Assembly: GCA_963823275.1 (NCBI GenBank) | Contig: CAWGKW010000002.1 | Location: forward strand, 248,001 to 312,000 | Origin: RHKX01 sp963823275 | GTDB lineage: Bacteria > Actinomycetota > Thermoleophilia > Solirubrobacterales > 70-9 | DNA: 64,000 bases | Direction: 5' to 3' | Shown: in pieces, positions 9,719 to 17,844 of the stretch | Layout of the letters: each line of letters starts with the position of its first letter | Numbering within the stretch: the stretch's first letter is position 1 | Program-made: the position numbers and the translations under genes | Notes under the pieces: generated by a model | Told to the model about the DNA's origin: nothing | Database searches by the model: none | The model's input: only the letters and a program-made list of their open reading frames with translations

Positions 9719-11013
9719 CGGTCGATGCCTCCGAGGATCGGGTCGAGCATCGCCAGGTTCGCGATCAGGTCGGCGACGTAGCCGCCGACGCACATCTCCC
9801 TGAGCGACTGAAGATTGACGAACGAAGGTTCGCGGAAGTGGACCCGGGCGGGTTTCGCCGAGCCGTCGGCGACGAGGAAGCAGCCGAGCTCCCCGCGGGG
9901 GGACTCGACCGGGAAGTAGACCTCTCCGGGCGGGACCCGGAAGCCCTCGGTGACCAGCTTGAAGTGGTGGATCAGCGCCTCCATCGAGGTCCCGAGCTCA
10001 TCGCGCGGGGGGAGGACGACCTTGCGATCATCGGAGACCCAGGCGCCCTCGGGGAGCCCGTCGATCGCCTGCTCGATGATTCGCACCGACTCGCGCATCT
10101 CGTTCAGGCGGACGCGGTAGCGGTCGTAGTTGTCACCGATCGTCCCGATCGGGATCCGGAAGTCGAAGTCCCTGTAGGGGAGGTAGTTGCTGACCTTGCG
10201 CAGGTCCCAGGGCTCACCGGCGGCTCGCAGCAGCGGGCCCGTCACTCCCATCTCCAGCATCCGCTCGCGGGAGACGACGCCGACGTTCTTGGTCCGCTGC
10301 AGGAAGATCTCGTTCTGGTCGAGCAGGGCGGCGTACTCGTCGATCCGCCCCGGCATCAGCGCGCAGAACTCCTTGACCTTGCGCGCGAAGCCGACCGGGA
10401 TGTCCTCGATCACGCCGCCGACCTGGAAGTAACGCGTGTGCATCCGCTGGCCCGCCGACATCTCGAACAGGTCGAGGATCGTGTCGCGCTCGCGGAAGCA
10501 GTACCAGAACATCGAGATCGCACCCAGATCCAGGGCCGTCGTCCCGAGCCCGACCAGATGGGAGTGGATCCGGTTCAGCTCCATGTGGAGGATCCGCAGG
10601 TACTGGGCGCGCGGCGGGATCTCCATCTCCAGCAGCTTCTCGGTCGCCCCGCAGAAGGCCTCCATGTTGAAGAAGTAGGAGAGGTAGTCCATCCGCTCGA
10701 CGAACGGGATCACCTTCCAATAGCTCTTCTGCTCACACGACTTCTCGATCCCGGTGTGGACGTAGCCCATCACCGGCTTGAGGTCGCGGACCACCTCGCC
10801 CTCGAGGCTGACGAGCAGCCGCAGCACCCCGTGGGTCGCGGGGTGGTGCGGACCCATGTTGATCGTGAACAGCTCCTCCTCACGCTCCAGGGAGGTGCGC
10901 TCGATCGGGGAGGTGCCGATCACCTGGGCCTCGGTCCGCCCGATCGCGTCGCGGCCCATCTGCTCCGGGGTTCGGGTGGTGTCGGCGTACTGCGGTGTCT
11001 TCAGCGGGTTCAT
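9715..11013 (-). CDS. nuoD: NADH-quinone oxidoreductase subunit D
   Basis: This 49-kDa-type subunit forms the quinone pocket with NuoB. At 432 residues it has the hallmark GPHHPATHGVLR motif near residue 55, the ERMDYLSYFFN segment, MELNRIHSHL, and the C-terminal region with PRGELGCF. The N-terminal 50 residues are an unconserved extension. The ATG is 11 bp after the nuoC stop and follows a purine-rich AGAGGCAGG ribosome site. The stop overlaps the nuoE start, indicating translational coupling. Confidence 0.95.
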   Translation of the reverse strand: MNPLKTPQYADTTRTPEQMGRDAIGRTEAQVIGTSPIERTSLEREEELFTINMGPHHPATHGVLRLLVSLEGEVVRDLKPVMGYVHTGIEKSCEQKSYWKVIPFVERMDYLSYFFNMEAFCGATEKLLEMEIPPRAQYLRILHMELNRIHSHLVGLGTTALDLGAISMFWYCFRERDTILDLFEMSAGQRMHTRYFQVGGVIEDIPVGFARKVKEFCALMPGRIDEYAALLDQNEIFLQRTKNVGVVSRERMLEMGVTGPLLRAAGEPWDLRKVSNYLPYRDFDFRIPIGTIGDNYDRYRVRLNEMRESVRIIEQAIDGLPEGAWVSDDRKVVLPPRDELGTSMEALIHHFKLVTEGFRVPPGEVYFPVESPRGELGCFLVADGSAKPARVHFREPSFVNLQSLREMCVGGYVADLIANLAMLDPILGGIDR

Positions 11014-11024
11014 TGCACCTGCCT

Positions 11025-11555
11025 CTACTTGGTCCAGCCGGGGATCGAGTCCTCGGTGTTGGTGAAGATCACGGGGTCGCCGCCGACCGGGAAGTCGCGA
11101 CGCTGCGGCCAGCCGACGTAGTCCTCGGGCATCAGGATGCGGCGCAGATCGGGGTGGCCGCGGAACAGGATCCCGAAGAAGTCGTGCACCTCGCGCTCCT
11201 GGAAATCGGCGGTGGGGAAGATGTCGACGACGGAATCGAGCTCGGGGAGCGCGTCGGGCCCCGGGTCCGCCAACAGCGCCTTGACCCGCACCCGCTCCAC
11301 CCGCGGCATGTTCAGCAGCTCGTAGTGGACCGCGAAACGTGGTTCGGACGGCAGGTAATCGGCGCCGTGGACACTGGCGAGGAATCGGTACTCGTGGGCC
11401 GGGGCTTCCATGAGGTAGCTGAGGACCTCGCGAACCCTCTCGGGATCGATCATCAACGCCGCCTGGGCATGCTCGAAGGACGTGCCGACGACGGCGCCCT
11501 CGTGGCGGTCGTTGATCTCGTGAGCGATCAGCTCCAGTCCGGGGGCGTCAGGCAT
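11025..11555 (-). CDS. nuoC: NADH-quinone oxidoreductase subunit C
   Basis: This 30-kDa-type subunit is a structural part of the peripheral arm of complex I. From the ATG at 11555 it has 176 residues and ends with the typical NuoC signature: FQEREVHDFFGILF, followed by HPDLRRILMPEDYVGWPQRRDFP. The start overlaps the nuoB stop by 8 bp. A longer frame running to 11639 only reads through the nuoB C-terminus. It is separate from nuoD, not fused as in enterobacteria. Confidence 0.94.
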   Translation of the reverse strand: MPDAPGLELIAHEINDRHEGAVVGTSFEHAQAALMIDPERVREVLSYLMEAPAHEYRFLASVHGADYLPSEPRFAVHYELLNMPRVERVRVKALLADPGPDALPELDSVVDIFPTADFQEREVHDFFGILFRGHPDLRRILMPEDYVGWPQRRDFPVGGDPVIFTNTEDSIPGWTK

Positions 11556-12408
11556 CGGGCCCCCACGCGGTCGGTTCGCGGACCGGAGCCTCCGGCCCTT
11601 CGTCCCCGGCCGCCTCCTCGAAGGCGTCGTGAGCCTCATGGCCGGTCATCTCGGGATGGTCGACGGGGGCGTTCAGCTCGGCCTCGGTCGGTGGCGGGCC
11701 GTGACCGAGGACGATGCCGTCGGCGGGGCTCGTGCCGGTCTGAGAAAGGGGCAGGGCGCCGGCCTTCCAAGGTCGTTCGTCCTCCTCGGTCCCGTGGGCT
11801 GCGTAACGGTCGCGCCAGCCCAGATCCGGGTCGCCGAAGATCTTCCGCTGCAGCTTCAGGATCCCGTAGATCAGCGCCTCGGGGCGTGGCGGGCAGCCCG
11901 GGATGTGGATGTCGACCGGGAGGAACTTGTCGGCGCCCTGGACGACCGCGTAGTTGGCGAACATCCCTCCCGACGACGAGCAGGCGCCCATCGACAGGAC
12001 CCACTTGGGTTCCAGCATCTGATCGTAGATGCGACGGATGACCGGGACCATCTTGATCGAGACGCGGCCGGAGAGGATCAGCATGTCCGCCTGTCGCGGC
12101 GAGGCCCGGAAGACCTCGGAGCCGAACCGCGAGCTGTCGTAGCGGGCGGAGACCATCGACATCATCTCGATCGCGCAACATGCGAGGCCGAAGGTGGCGG
12201 GGAACAACGAGTTGCCGCGTGCCCAGTTCTGCGCCCGCTCGAGCGTCGTCGTCATCACCCGCGATTCGACGTATTCGTCGAGGTCCGGCCCCTCGAGATC
12301 GCCGCGCAGCATGTCGCGGGCCTTCATCTGGCGGACCCGCAGGTCCTCCGGGGTCTTTGGCTGATCGAGCGGGCTGAGGCCGCGGAGCTTGGTTCGTTCG
12401 ATGTCCAT
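11548..12408 (-). CDS. nuoB: NADH-quinone oxidoreductase subunit B
   Basis: This subunit carries cluster N2, the last iron-sulfur centre before quinone. The adjacent cysteines lie in FGLACCAIEMM (Cys 77-78), and the remaining ligands in SMGACSSSGGMF and IPGCPPRPEAL. At 286 residues it is about 100 residues longer than a minimal NuoB. The extra part is an acidic, Pro/Glu/Ala-rich C-terminal tail after about residue 195, plus 50 unconserved N-terminal residues. It starts 12 bp after nuoA. Confidence 0.94.
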   Translation of the reverse strand: MDIERTKLRGLSPLDQPKTPEDLRVRQMKARDMLRGDLEGPDLDEYVESRVMTTTLERAQNWARGNSLFPATFGLACCAIEMMSMVSARYDSSRFGSEVFRASPRQADMLILSGRVSIKMVPVIRRIYDQMLEPKWVLSMGACSSSGGMFANYAVVQGADKFLPVDIHIPGCPPRPEALIYGILKLQRKIFGDPDLGWRDRYAAHGTEEDERPWKAGALPLSQTGTSPADGIVLGHGPPPTEAELNAPVDHPEMTGHEAHDAFEEAAGDEGPEAPVREPTAWGPDA

Positions 12409-12420
12409 GGGCCGTCGCGC

Positions 12421-12780
12421 CTAACGCCAGTTGAGCGCGCCGCGGCGCCAGACGTAGACGAAGCCGACCATCAGCACGAAGACGAACGTGAGGATCTCGA
12501 CCAGGACGAAGACGCTGTTGGAGACGTTGAGCAGAACCCCCACCGGGTAGAGAAAGACGACCTCGATATCGAACAGGATGAAGAGCATGGCGATCATGTA
12601 GAAGCTGATGCCGAAGCGGAAGGTCTTGGTGACCTCGGTCGGCAGCCCGCACTCGTAGGGCTCGCTCTTGACCCGGTTCGGCTTGCTGGGACCGAGGACG
12701 CGATTGAGCGCGGTGAACGCCCCGCCGACGATGACGCCGAGCGAGACGAAGACGATTACCGGGAGGTAGCTCTGAAGCAC
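12421..12780 (-). CDS. nuoA: NADH-quinone oxidoreductase subunit A
   Basis: This is the first gene of the nuo operon and a small membrane subunit of complex I. The 119 residues form three hydrophobic helices. The conserved loop KSEPYECGLPT between helices 1 and 2 is present, as is the acidic FILFDIEVVFLYP helix. The GTG start follows an AAAGGAT ribosome site at about 5 nt. The operon promoter should lie in the 112-bp gap to the divergent membrane-protein gene at 12893. Confidence 0.95.
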   Translation of the reverse strand: MLQSYLPVIVFVSLGVIVGGAFTALNRVLGPSKPNRVKSEPYECGLPTEVTKTFRFGISFYMIAMLFILFDIEVVFLYPVGVLLNVSNSVFVLVEILTFVFVLMVGFVYVWRRGALNWR

Positions 12781-12868
12781 TCTGATCCTTTGGACTCGCT
12801 GCGTGGTCCTACGTTTCGAGACTCAAAATCTATACCCCGGGGCTCCTCGCCATCATGGAGGCGCTCGA

Positions 12869-12887
12869 CCCCCTGCTAATAAGGGGG
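12869..12887 (+). promoter_or_regulatory. Hairpin that would pair the ribosome site of the gene at 12893
   Basis: CCCCCT (12869-12874) and AGGGGG (12882-12887) form a 6-bp all but one G-C stem with a 7-nt AT-rich loop. The 3' arm is the purine-rich ribosome site (AAGGGGG) of the ATG at 12893. The pairing is seen directly; a role in limiting translation is inferred. Confidence 0.35.
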
Positions 12888-12892
12888 CCGCA

Positions 12893-13324
12893 ATGCTCAC
12901 GATCCACCTGATCACGGGAATCACCGTTCTGCTCGCCAACCTCGGCGCCGGGGTCTGGGGAGCGGCCTCCTGGTACCTGCGCCGGCCGTCGGTCGGCTTC
13001 TGGTACCTGCTCAGGTTCGCCCAGGTCTCGGTCGTCATCCAGGTCGGCCTCGGTGGATTGCTGGTGCTCGACGGCCGCGAGGCGCCCGATGGCCTCCACT
13101 ACCTCTACGGCATCCTGCCGATCGTCGTCGCGCTGCTCGGCGAAGGCGCCCGGGTCGTCGCCTCCGACCATGAGCTGGAAGGTCTGGACTTCGACTCGCT
13201 CCCCCGCGAGCGCCAGCGGGCCGTCGCCGCCGCGATCTCCCGACGTGAGACGGGGATCATGGCCGTCTCCGCCCTCGTCATCTTCGGCCTGGCGCTGCGG
13301 GCGGCGCTGACATCGCCGCTCTAG
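12893..13324 (+). CDS. Small integral membrane protein, divergent from nuoA
   Basis: The 143-residue protein has four likely membrane helices: residues about 3-22, 38-60, 68-86, and a C-terminal helix near 118-140. A charged loop lies between helices three and four (DHELEGLDFDSLPRERQR). The ATG at 12893 has a strong AAGGGGG site 6 nt upstream; a longer frame to 12803 is less likely. No family is recognised with confidence. The layout (an HxxTG motif in helix 1 and RFAQ after helix 2) hints at a heme or quinone protein, but this is a guess. Confidence 0.65.
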   Translation: MLTIHLITGITVLLANLGAGVWGAASWYLRRPSVGFWYLLRFAQVSVVIQVGLGGLLVLDGREAPDGLHYLYGILPIVVALLGEGARVVASDHELEGLDFDSLPRERQRAVAAAISRRETGIMAVSALVIFGLALRAALTSPL

Positions 13325-13884
13325 GACCCGGCGCGAGGCGCGAGGCGCGATCGCGTTCCGGTGGCGAGGGCGTAGCCCATCCCCGCCCAAGCCGCGGCCC
13401 TGATCGCGGCGGCGATCACCGAGGCAGCCTCGGAAGCGTCCTGCGTCGCCACCACCAGCACGACCCCGACGACCAGGGCGTAACCAGTCCAGGCCGGCAG
13501 CTCACCGGCACGAATGACGGCGATGCCGAACCCAATCCCGGACAGCAGCATGATGATGCCCGGGATGGTCATCCATAGCCCGAGTGCGTCGGAGAGGTCG
13601 TCGTAGTTGGCCGTGTCCTTGACGAGCGCGTAGACGACGCTCGTGGTGAACATGACCTAAGCGGCGGCGTAGGCGACGGCTGAGATCCGCCCGAGGCGGC
13701 CGATCGCGGGCCGCTGCGCCGCATAGATGCCCAGGACCAGGAAGGGGATCAGCGCTTCGCAGGCGAGGGTCAGGAAGAGTTGCCCCGTCGAGAAGCCCCC
13801 CCGGGCGGCTTCGACCAAGTCAGACAGGAGGTAACCGGTTGAGGTGGCGACCATGGCCGCCCCGATCCGACGCGGGTCGAGCAC
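13321..13884 (-). pseudogene. Membrane protein gene interrupted by an in-frame TAG
   Basis: Two open segments lie in the same frame: 13660-13884 (from GTG, starting VLDPRRIGAA) and 13321-13653 (starting MFTTSVVYAL). They are separated only by TAG at 13657-13659 and one GTC codon. Together they would form a multi-helix membrane protein of about 187 residues whose helices run through the junction (ISAVAYAAA, stop, VMFTTSVVYALV). A single substitution such as TAC to TAG explains the break. It overlaps the gene at 12893 tail to tail. It is either a true nonsense mutation or a base-call error; function is unknown. Confidence 0.6.
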
Positions 13885-13912
13885 GTCCGGAATCAGACCA
13901 GAGAATCTCGCG

Positions 13913-14416
13913 TCACAGTGGGCGATAGGCCCCGTCGTGGAAGAGCAGCGGGGCGCCCTGCCGCTCGTGCACGGCAAGGACCTTGCCCGTGACGATCACG
14001 TGGTCGCCCCCGCCGATGATGTCCCCGAGCTCGCAGCCGATCCAGACGATCGCGGCGTCGAGCACCGGGATGCCCTCGATCTCGCTCCAGCCGACGCCAA
14101 GCCACTTCTCCTCGGCCGGCAACTTGCGACCGAAGCTGATCGCTAGCTCGGCAGCGTCCGAGGCGAGTACGTTGACGCCGAAGCGCCCGGCCCGCTCGAC
14201 CGAGCGCAGCGTCCGCGAGCCGCGGTCGACGCAGGCGAGCATCAGCGGCGGATCCAGCGAGAGCGAGCTGACCGCGTTGGCCGCCAGGCCCGCCGGTCCC
14301 ACCTCGGTCAGCGCCGTGATCACGGTGACTCCGGTGGGGAAACGCGACATCGCATCGCGGAGTCGACGCGGCTCGATTTCCGCGCTCTGTGATTCGACTG
14401 GGTCCGGGGCTGCCAT
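13913..14416 (-). CDS. Flavin reductase-like FMN-binding protein
   Basis: The 167-residue protein matches the flavin reductase (RutF/HpaC-like) split-barrel family. The motif RFPTGVTVITA is near residue 25, followed by GLAANAVSSLSLDPPLMLACVDRGS, then FGVNVLAS, and a GDHVIVTGKVLAV strand with the conserved DH near the end. Such enzymes reduce FMN/FAD for partner monooxygenases using NAD(P)H. No monooxygenase lies next to it. It is divergent from the cytochrome c gene, with 30 bp between the starts. Confidence 0.88.
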   Translation of the reverse strand: MAAPDPVESQSAEIEPRRLRDAMSRFPTGVTVITALTEVGPAGLAANAVSSLSLDPPLMLACVDRGSRTLRSVERAGRFGVNVLASDAAELAISFGRKLPAEEKWLGVGWSEIEGIPVLDAAIVWIGCELGDIIGGGDHVIVTGKVLAVHERQGAPLLFHDGAYRPL

Positions 14417-14446
14417 CGGTGCGTGCGAAAAGTATGATGGCCGACA

Positions 14447-14881
14447 GTGCGCCGCCTACTAGTTCCGATCGCGATCGTCTCCTCGGCCATCGTCCTGGCC
14501 GCCTGCGGCACCCAGGACGTCTCCGTGACCAGCGCCGACGCTGAGGAGGGCGCTCAGATCTTCGCAGCCAACTGCGCCGGCTGTCACACGTTGACCCCCG
14601 CCGGCACCCAGGGATCGGGCAACCGCGCCCTGCGTGCGCAGGGCCCGAACCTCGACCAGCGCGTGGTGCCCTATGAGGACGCGATCTTCGCGATCCACAA
14701 CGGCGGCGCATCCGGGGCCGTGATGCCGCAGAACATCGTCAGCGGCACGGACGCCGAGAAGGTCGCCGATTTCATTGACCAGTACTCCGGTACCCAGGTC
14801 GTGGACACGCCGGTGCCCTCCGCTCCGAGTGGTTCCACCGGCTCGGGCGGAGGCGCAGAGAACCCGCCGGCCGCCGGGTAA
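14447..14881 (+). CDS. Cytochrome c lipoprotein
   Basis: The 144-residue precursor has a lipobox (LAAC, Cys 20) after a hydrophobic signal, so it should be anchored on the outer face of the membrane. The heme-binding CAGCH motif is at residues 43-47. A methionine in AVMPQNI is the likely sixth ligand. The last 25 residues are a Ser/Gly/Pro-rich tail. A TATGAT box at 14433-14438 lies 8 nt before the GTG, which would give a leaderless or nearly leaderless transcript. It probably carries electrons in respiration; its partner is not identified. serS follows at once. Confidence 0.88.
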   Translation: MRRLLVPIAIVSSAIVLAACGTQDVSVTSADAEEGAQIFAANCAGCHTLTPAGTQGSGNRALRAQGPNLDQRVVPYEDAIFAIHNGGASGAVMPQNIVSGTDAEKVADFIDQYSGTQVVDTPVPSAPSGSTGSGGGAENPPAAG

Positions 14882-14888
14882 CAGTCCC

Positions 14889-16163
14889 CTGCTCGATCTC
14901 CGGCGTATCCGTGAGGACCCGGCGTCCACCCGGGAAGCGCTGGCTCGCGTGGGAGCGGCCGAGGATCTCGATCACCTGCTCGAGCTCGATGGCCGCCGCC
15001 GCCAGATCCTGCCCGAAGTCGAGGGTCTGCGCGCACAGCGCAACGATGCATCCGACGCGATCGGCGCCGCCAAGCGGGCGGGTGGGGGTGCCGGGGCCGC
15101 CGACGAGGCAATCGCGCGGATGCGCGAGGTATCGGCCCGGATCAAGACGCTCGAGGGTGAGCTCGAGACGGTGGAGGCCGAACGGGACCGACTTGCGGCC
15201 GCGATCCCCAATCCGCCCGATCCCGAGGCTCCCGACGGCGACACCGACGAGGACGCCGTCGTCCTCCGGGAGGTCGGCGAACGACCGAGCTTCGGCTTCG
15301 CCGCGCGTGACCACCTCGACCTCGGTCGTGCACTCGGGCTGATCGAGACCGAAAAGGCTGCGGCCGCCTCGGGCTCACGCTTCGCCTACCTGCTCGGGGA
15401 CCTCGTCCTGGTCGAGCTGGCGTTGATCCGCTTCGCCGTCGGGCTGGTCGGAGAGCAGGGCTTCACCCCGGTCGTTCCCCCCGTACTCGTTCGCGAGGGT
15501 CCGCTCTACGGCACCGGCTTCTTTCCCGGCGAGCGGGAGATGATCTACGAGGTCGAAAAGGACGAGCTGTTCCTGGTCGGGACATCCGAGGTGGCTCTCG
15601 CCGCCCTGCACGCCGACGAGATCCTCGCCGGCGCCGATCTGCCGATCCGCTACGCCGGGATCTCGACCTGCTTTCGCCGCGAGGCGGGCGCTGCCGGCAA
15701 GGACACCCGGGGGATCTTCCGCGTCCACCAGTTCGACAAGGTCGAGATGTTCTCTTTCGTCGAGCCGTCGATGGCCAGGGCCGAGCACGAGCGGCTGCTC
15801 GCCACCGAGGAGCGCATCCTCGGCGAGCTCGAGATCCCCTATCGCGTCGTCGACATCCCCGTGGGCGACCTCGGTGCGCCGGCGGCGCGTAAGTTCGACT
15901 GCGAGGCCTGGATCCCCAGCCAGGAGCGTTACCGCGAGCTGACCTCGACCTCCAACACGACCGACTACCAGGCGCGCCGCCTGGGGTGCCGTTACCGCTC
16001 AGCGGAGGGCGCCCCTCCCGAGCACGTCCACACGCTCAACGGCACCGCCGTTGCCGTCGGGCGCACCCTGATCGCGATCATCGAAAACCGTCAGGACGAG
16101 GACGGGTCGATCTCGATCCCCCGGGTGCTGGTGGACAACGGCGCCCCGGCCAAGCTGGGTTAG
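14889..16163 (+). CDS. serS: Serine-tRNA ligase
   Basis: This class II synthetase charges tRNA-Ser. The N-terminal arm is a coiled coil rich in Arg/Glu/Ala. Motif 2 is seen in CFRREAGAAGKDTRGIFRVH and motif 3 in LNGTAVAVGRTLIAIIEN. The family N-terminus (M-LDLRRIRED) aligns with CTG at 14889, 8 nt after the stop of the cytochrome gene, so a CTG initiator is proposed. The alternatives, GTG near 14831 or ATG at 14775, would add 19-38 unconserved residues read through the cytochrome gene. Length is about 424 residues, normal for SerRS. Confidence 0.93.
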   Translation: MLDLRRIREDPASTREALARVGAAEDLDHLLELDGRRRQILPEVEGLRAQRNDASDAIGAAKRAGGGAGAADEAIARMREVSARIKTLEGELETVEAERDRLAAAIPNPPDPEAPDGDTDEDAVVLREVGERPSFGFAARDHLDLGRALGLIETEKAAAASGSRFAYLLGDLVLVELALIRFAVGLVGEQGFTPVVPPVLVREGPLYGTGFFPGEREMIYEVEKDELFLVGTSEVALAALHADEILAGADLPIRYAGISTCFRREAGAAGKDTRGIFRVHQFDKVEMFSFVEPSMARAEHERLLATEERILGELEIPYRVVDIPVGDLGAPAARKFDCEAWIPSQERYRELTSTSNTTDYQARRLGCRYRSAEGAPPEHVHTLNGTAVAVGRTLIAIIENRQDEDGSISIPRVLVDNGAPAKLG

Positions 16164-16460
16164 GCCGCGGGGCGCCCTGCCGGAAGCTGGCGACCGCGGG
16201 TCCCCTCGCGGGGTGGGCCGCACCGCTCGCTGACGCTCGGGTGTCGACCCACGCCCGCGCCACCCGCGGATCGGCGTTCACGAGGACCGACCCCAGCACA
16301 ATCGGTGAGCGTGGGTAATCGGTCGTGTCATTGCTACCCGTGAGGGAACACGATCACACGACCGATTGAAGTAACCCCCTCGGCGGGCGAAGCCCGTATC
16401 CGCGCAGGGCCAAGCGATGGTGTGCCGTTCCCACACCACCGCATTGGATCCCTCTCCTGG
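16164..16460. other. Noncoding gap with a 12-bp inverted repeat
   Basis: The 297-bp space between convergent serS and msrB holds no convincing gene. AATCGGTCGTGT (16317-16328) and its exact complement (16356-16367) flank a 27-nt spacer. No T-run follows on either strand, so a classical terminator is not clear. A smaller GGTGTG/CACACC pair lies near 16423-16438. Confidence 0.4.
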
Positions 16461-16868
16461 TCAGGAGCTTTGCGGGCCCTCGGCGTCGAGGTCGAGGGCA
16501 CAAGAGTTGATGCAGAAGCGCTGGCCCGTCGGGGCCGGGCCGTCCTCGAAGACGTGCCCCAGGTGCGAACCGCAACGGCCGCACAGCACCTCCGTGCGAC
16601 GCATGAACAGACTGTTGTCCGGCTTGAGCTCGATCGCGTCGTTATCAGCCGGCTCGAAGAAGCTCGGCCAGCCGGTACCTGAGTCGAACTTGGTGTCGGA
16701 GCTGAACAGCTCGTTGCCGCAGGCGACGCAGCAGTAGGTCCCGTCGTCCTTGGTGTCCACGTACCTGCCGGTGAAGGGACGCTCGGTCCCGTGTTCGCGG
16801 GTGATCTCATACTGCTCGGGAGTCAGCTGTTCGCGCCACTCCGCTTCGGTTTTCACGACCTTGTCCAT
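16461..16868 (-). CDS. msrB: Peptide-methionine (R)-S-oxide reductase
   Basis: This enzyme repairs the R-epimer of methionine sulfoxide. The 135-residue protein has the two zinc-binding CxxC pairs (CVACG and CGRCG), the conserved GTGWPSF motif, and the catalytic RFCINS motif near the C-terminus. The ATG at 16868 has a GGAGAGG ribosome site about 6 nt upstream. The gene stands alone, and the C-terminal half is complete. Confidence 0.95.
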   Translation of the reverse strand: MDKVVKTEAEWREQLTPEQYEITREHGTERPFTGRYVDTKDDGTYCCVACGNELFSSDTKFDSGTGWPSFFEPADNDAIELKPDNSLFMRRTEVLCGRCGSHLGHVFEDGPAPTGQRFCINSCALDLDAEGPQSS

Positions 16869-17001
16869 GGGAACCTCTCCGGCGTTTGATTGCCCGGCCG
16901 GGCCGACGACGAACCGACCCTGTCGAGGATACTGCTGCCCGATGTCGACGGGCTGCAATCGTGCCCCGACGATCGCAGATGGTCGCAGACTCCGCTGATC
17001 T

Positions 17002-17844
17002 CTAGGCGGCGGCGGCCAGCAGCGCGCTCGCCAGCGTCTCGGCACCCCGGGGGGCGGTGTCGAGGTAGAGCGCCGGCTCGATCAGCTCCACCTCGATGAC
17101 CGCCGGACCGTCCTCGGCGGCGAGGATGTCGACCCGTGCGTAGAGGGGCGCGCTGGGGCAGACGGCGATCGCCCCCACCGCCAGCTCGCGCAGGATCGAA
17201 CCGAACTCCTCGCTCTCGTGGGTCCCCCCGTACTGGGGCTGGACCCTGAAATCGCCGCGGGCCGGAAGCTTTCGAAGGGAGTGGCTGAACTCGCCATCGA
17301 GATGGACGAGGCTGAGCTCGCCCTCGGTGGCCACCGAGGGCAGGTAGGGCTGTGCCATGGTGGCGACCTCGTAGCGCTCGAGCATCTCCTCGACCAGGTC
17401 GGCGGGAACCCGCACCAGGTTGCGGGCGCCGAGGTCAGTGACGGGCTTGATCACGACCTGCTCCCAGCCGAGCTGGGCGATCTCACCGGCGGCCTCGGCC
17501 TCGCCTCCGGGCTCGATCCAGACGGTCGGGATCGTCGGCACCCCGGCAGCCTCGAGCTCCAGCAGGTAGCGCTTGTCGAGGTTCCACTCCACGAGCGGGA
17601 GAGGGTTGATCAGCCTGGTCGCCCGATCGGCCAGCTTCACCCATTCGCGAAACTCGTCCTGACGCTCGTAGTAATCCCAGGTGGAGCTGATCATCGCCAG
17701 GTCGAACGAGGCCCAGTCGACCCTCGGGTCGCTCCAGCCGGGGATCTCGACCTCCACCCCCCTGCGCCTCAAGGCGGGTGCGAGGAAATCGAGATCGTCA
17801 TCGCGCTCGATCGGGCGCTCGCATGTGACCAGAGCCATCCTCAT
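17002..17844 (-). CDS. ATP-grasp domain protein
   Basis: The 280-residue protein looks like an ATP-grasp ligase of the RimK/glutathione-synthetase-like group that includes DcsG-like proteins. Visible are a lysine-containing strand EQVVIKPVTDLGARN, the grasp loop with AQPYLPSVATEGELSLV, and the metal-site region AVIEVELIEPALYLD. The C-terminal E-x-E-x-I-E-P-A pattern fits the metal/ATP site. The substrate is not known. It is the last gene of a six-gene minus-strand operon and overlaps the hydrolase stop in ATGA. Confidence 0.75.
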   Translation of the reverse strand: MRMALVTCERPIERDDDLDFLAPALRRRGVEVEIPGWSDPRVDWASFDLAMISSTWDYYERQDEFREWVKLADRATRLINPLPLVEWNLDKRYLLELEAAGVPTIPTVWIEPGGEAEAAGEIAQLGWEQVVIKPVTDLGARNLVRVPADLVEEMLERYEVATMAQPYLPSVATEGELSLVHLDGEFSHSLRKLPARGDFRVQPQYGGTHESEEFGSILRELAVGAIAVCPSAPLYARVDILAAEDGPAVIEVELIEPALYLDTAPRGAETLASALLAAAA

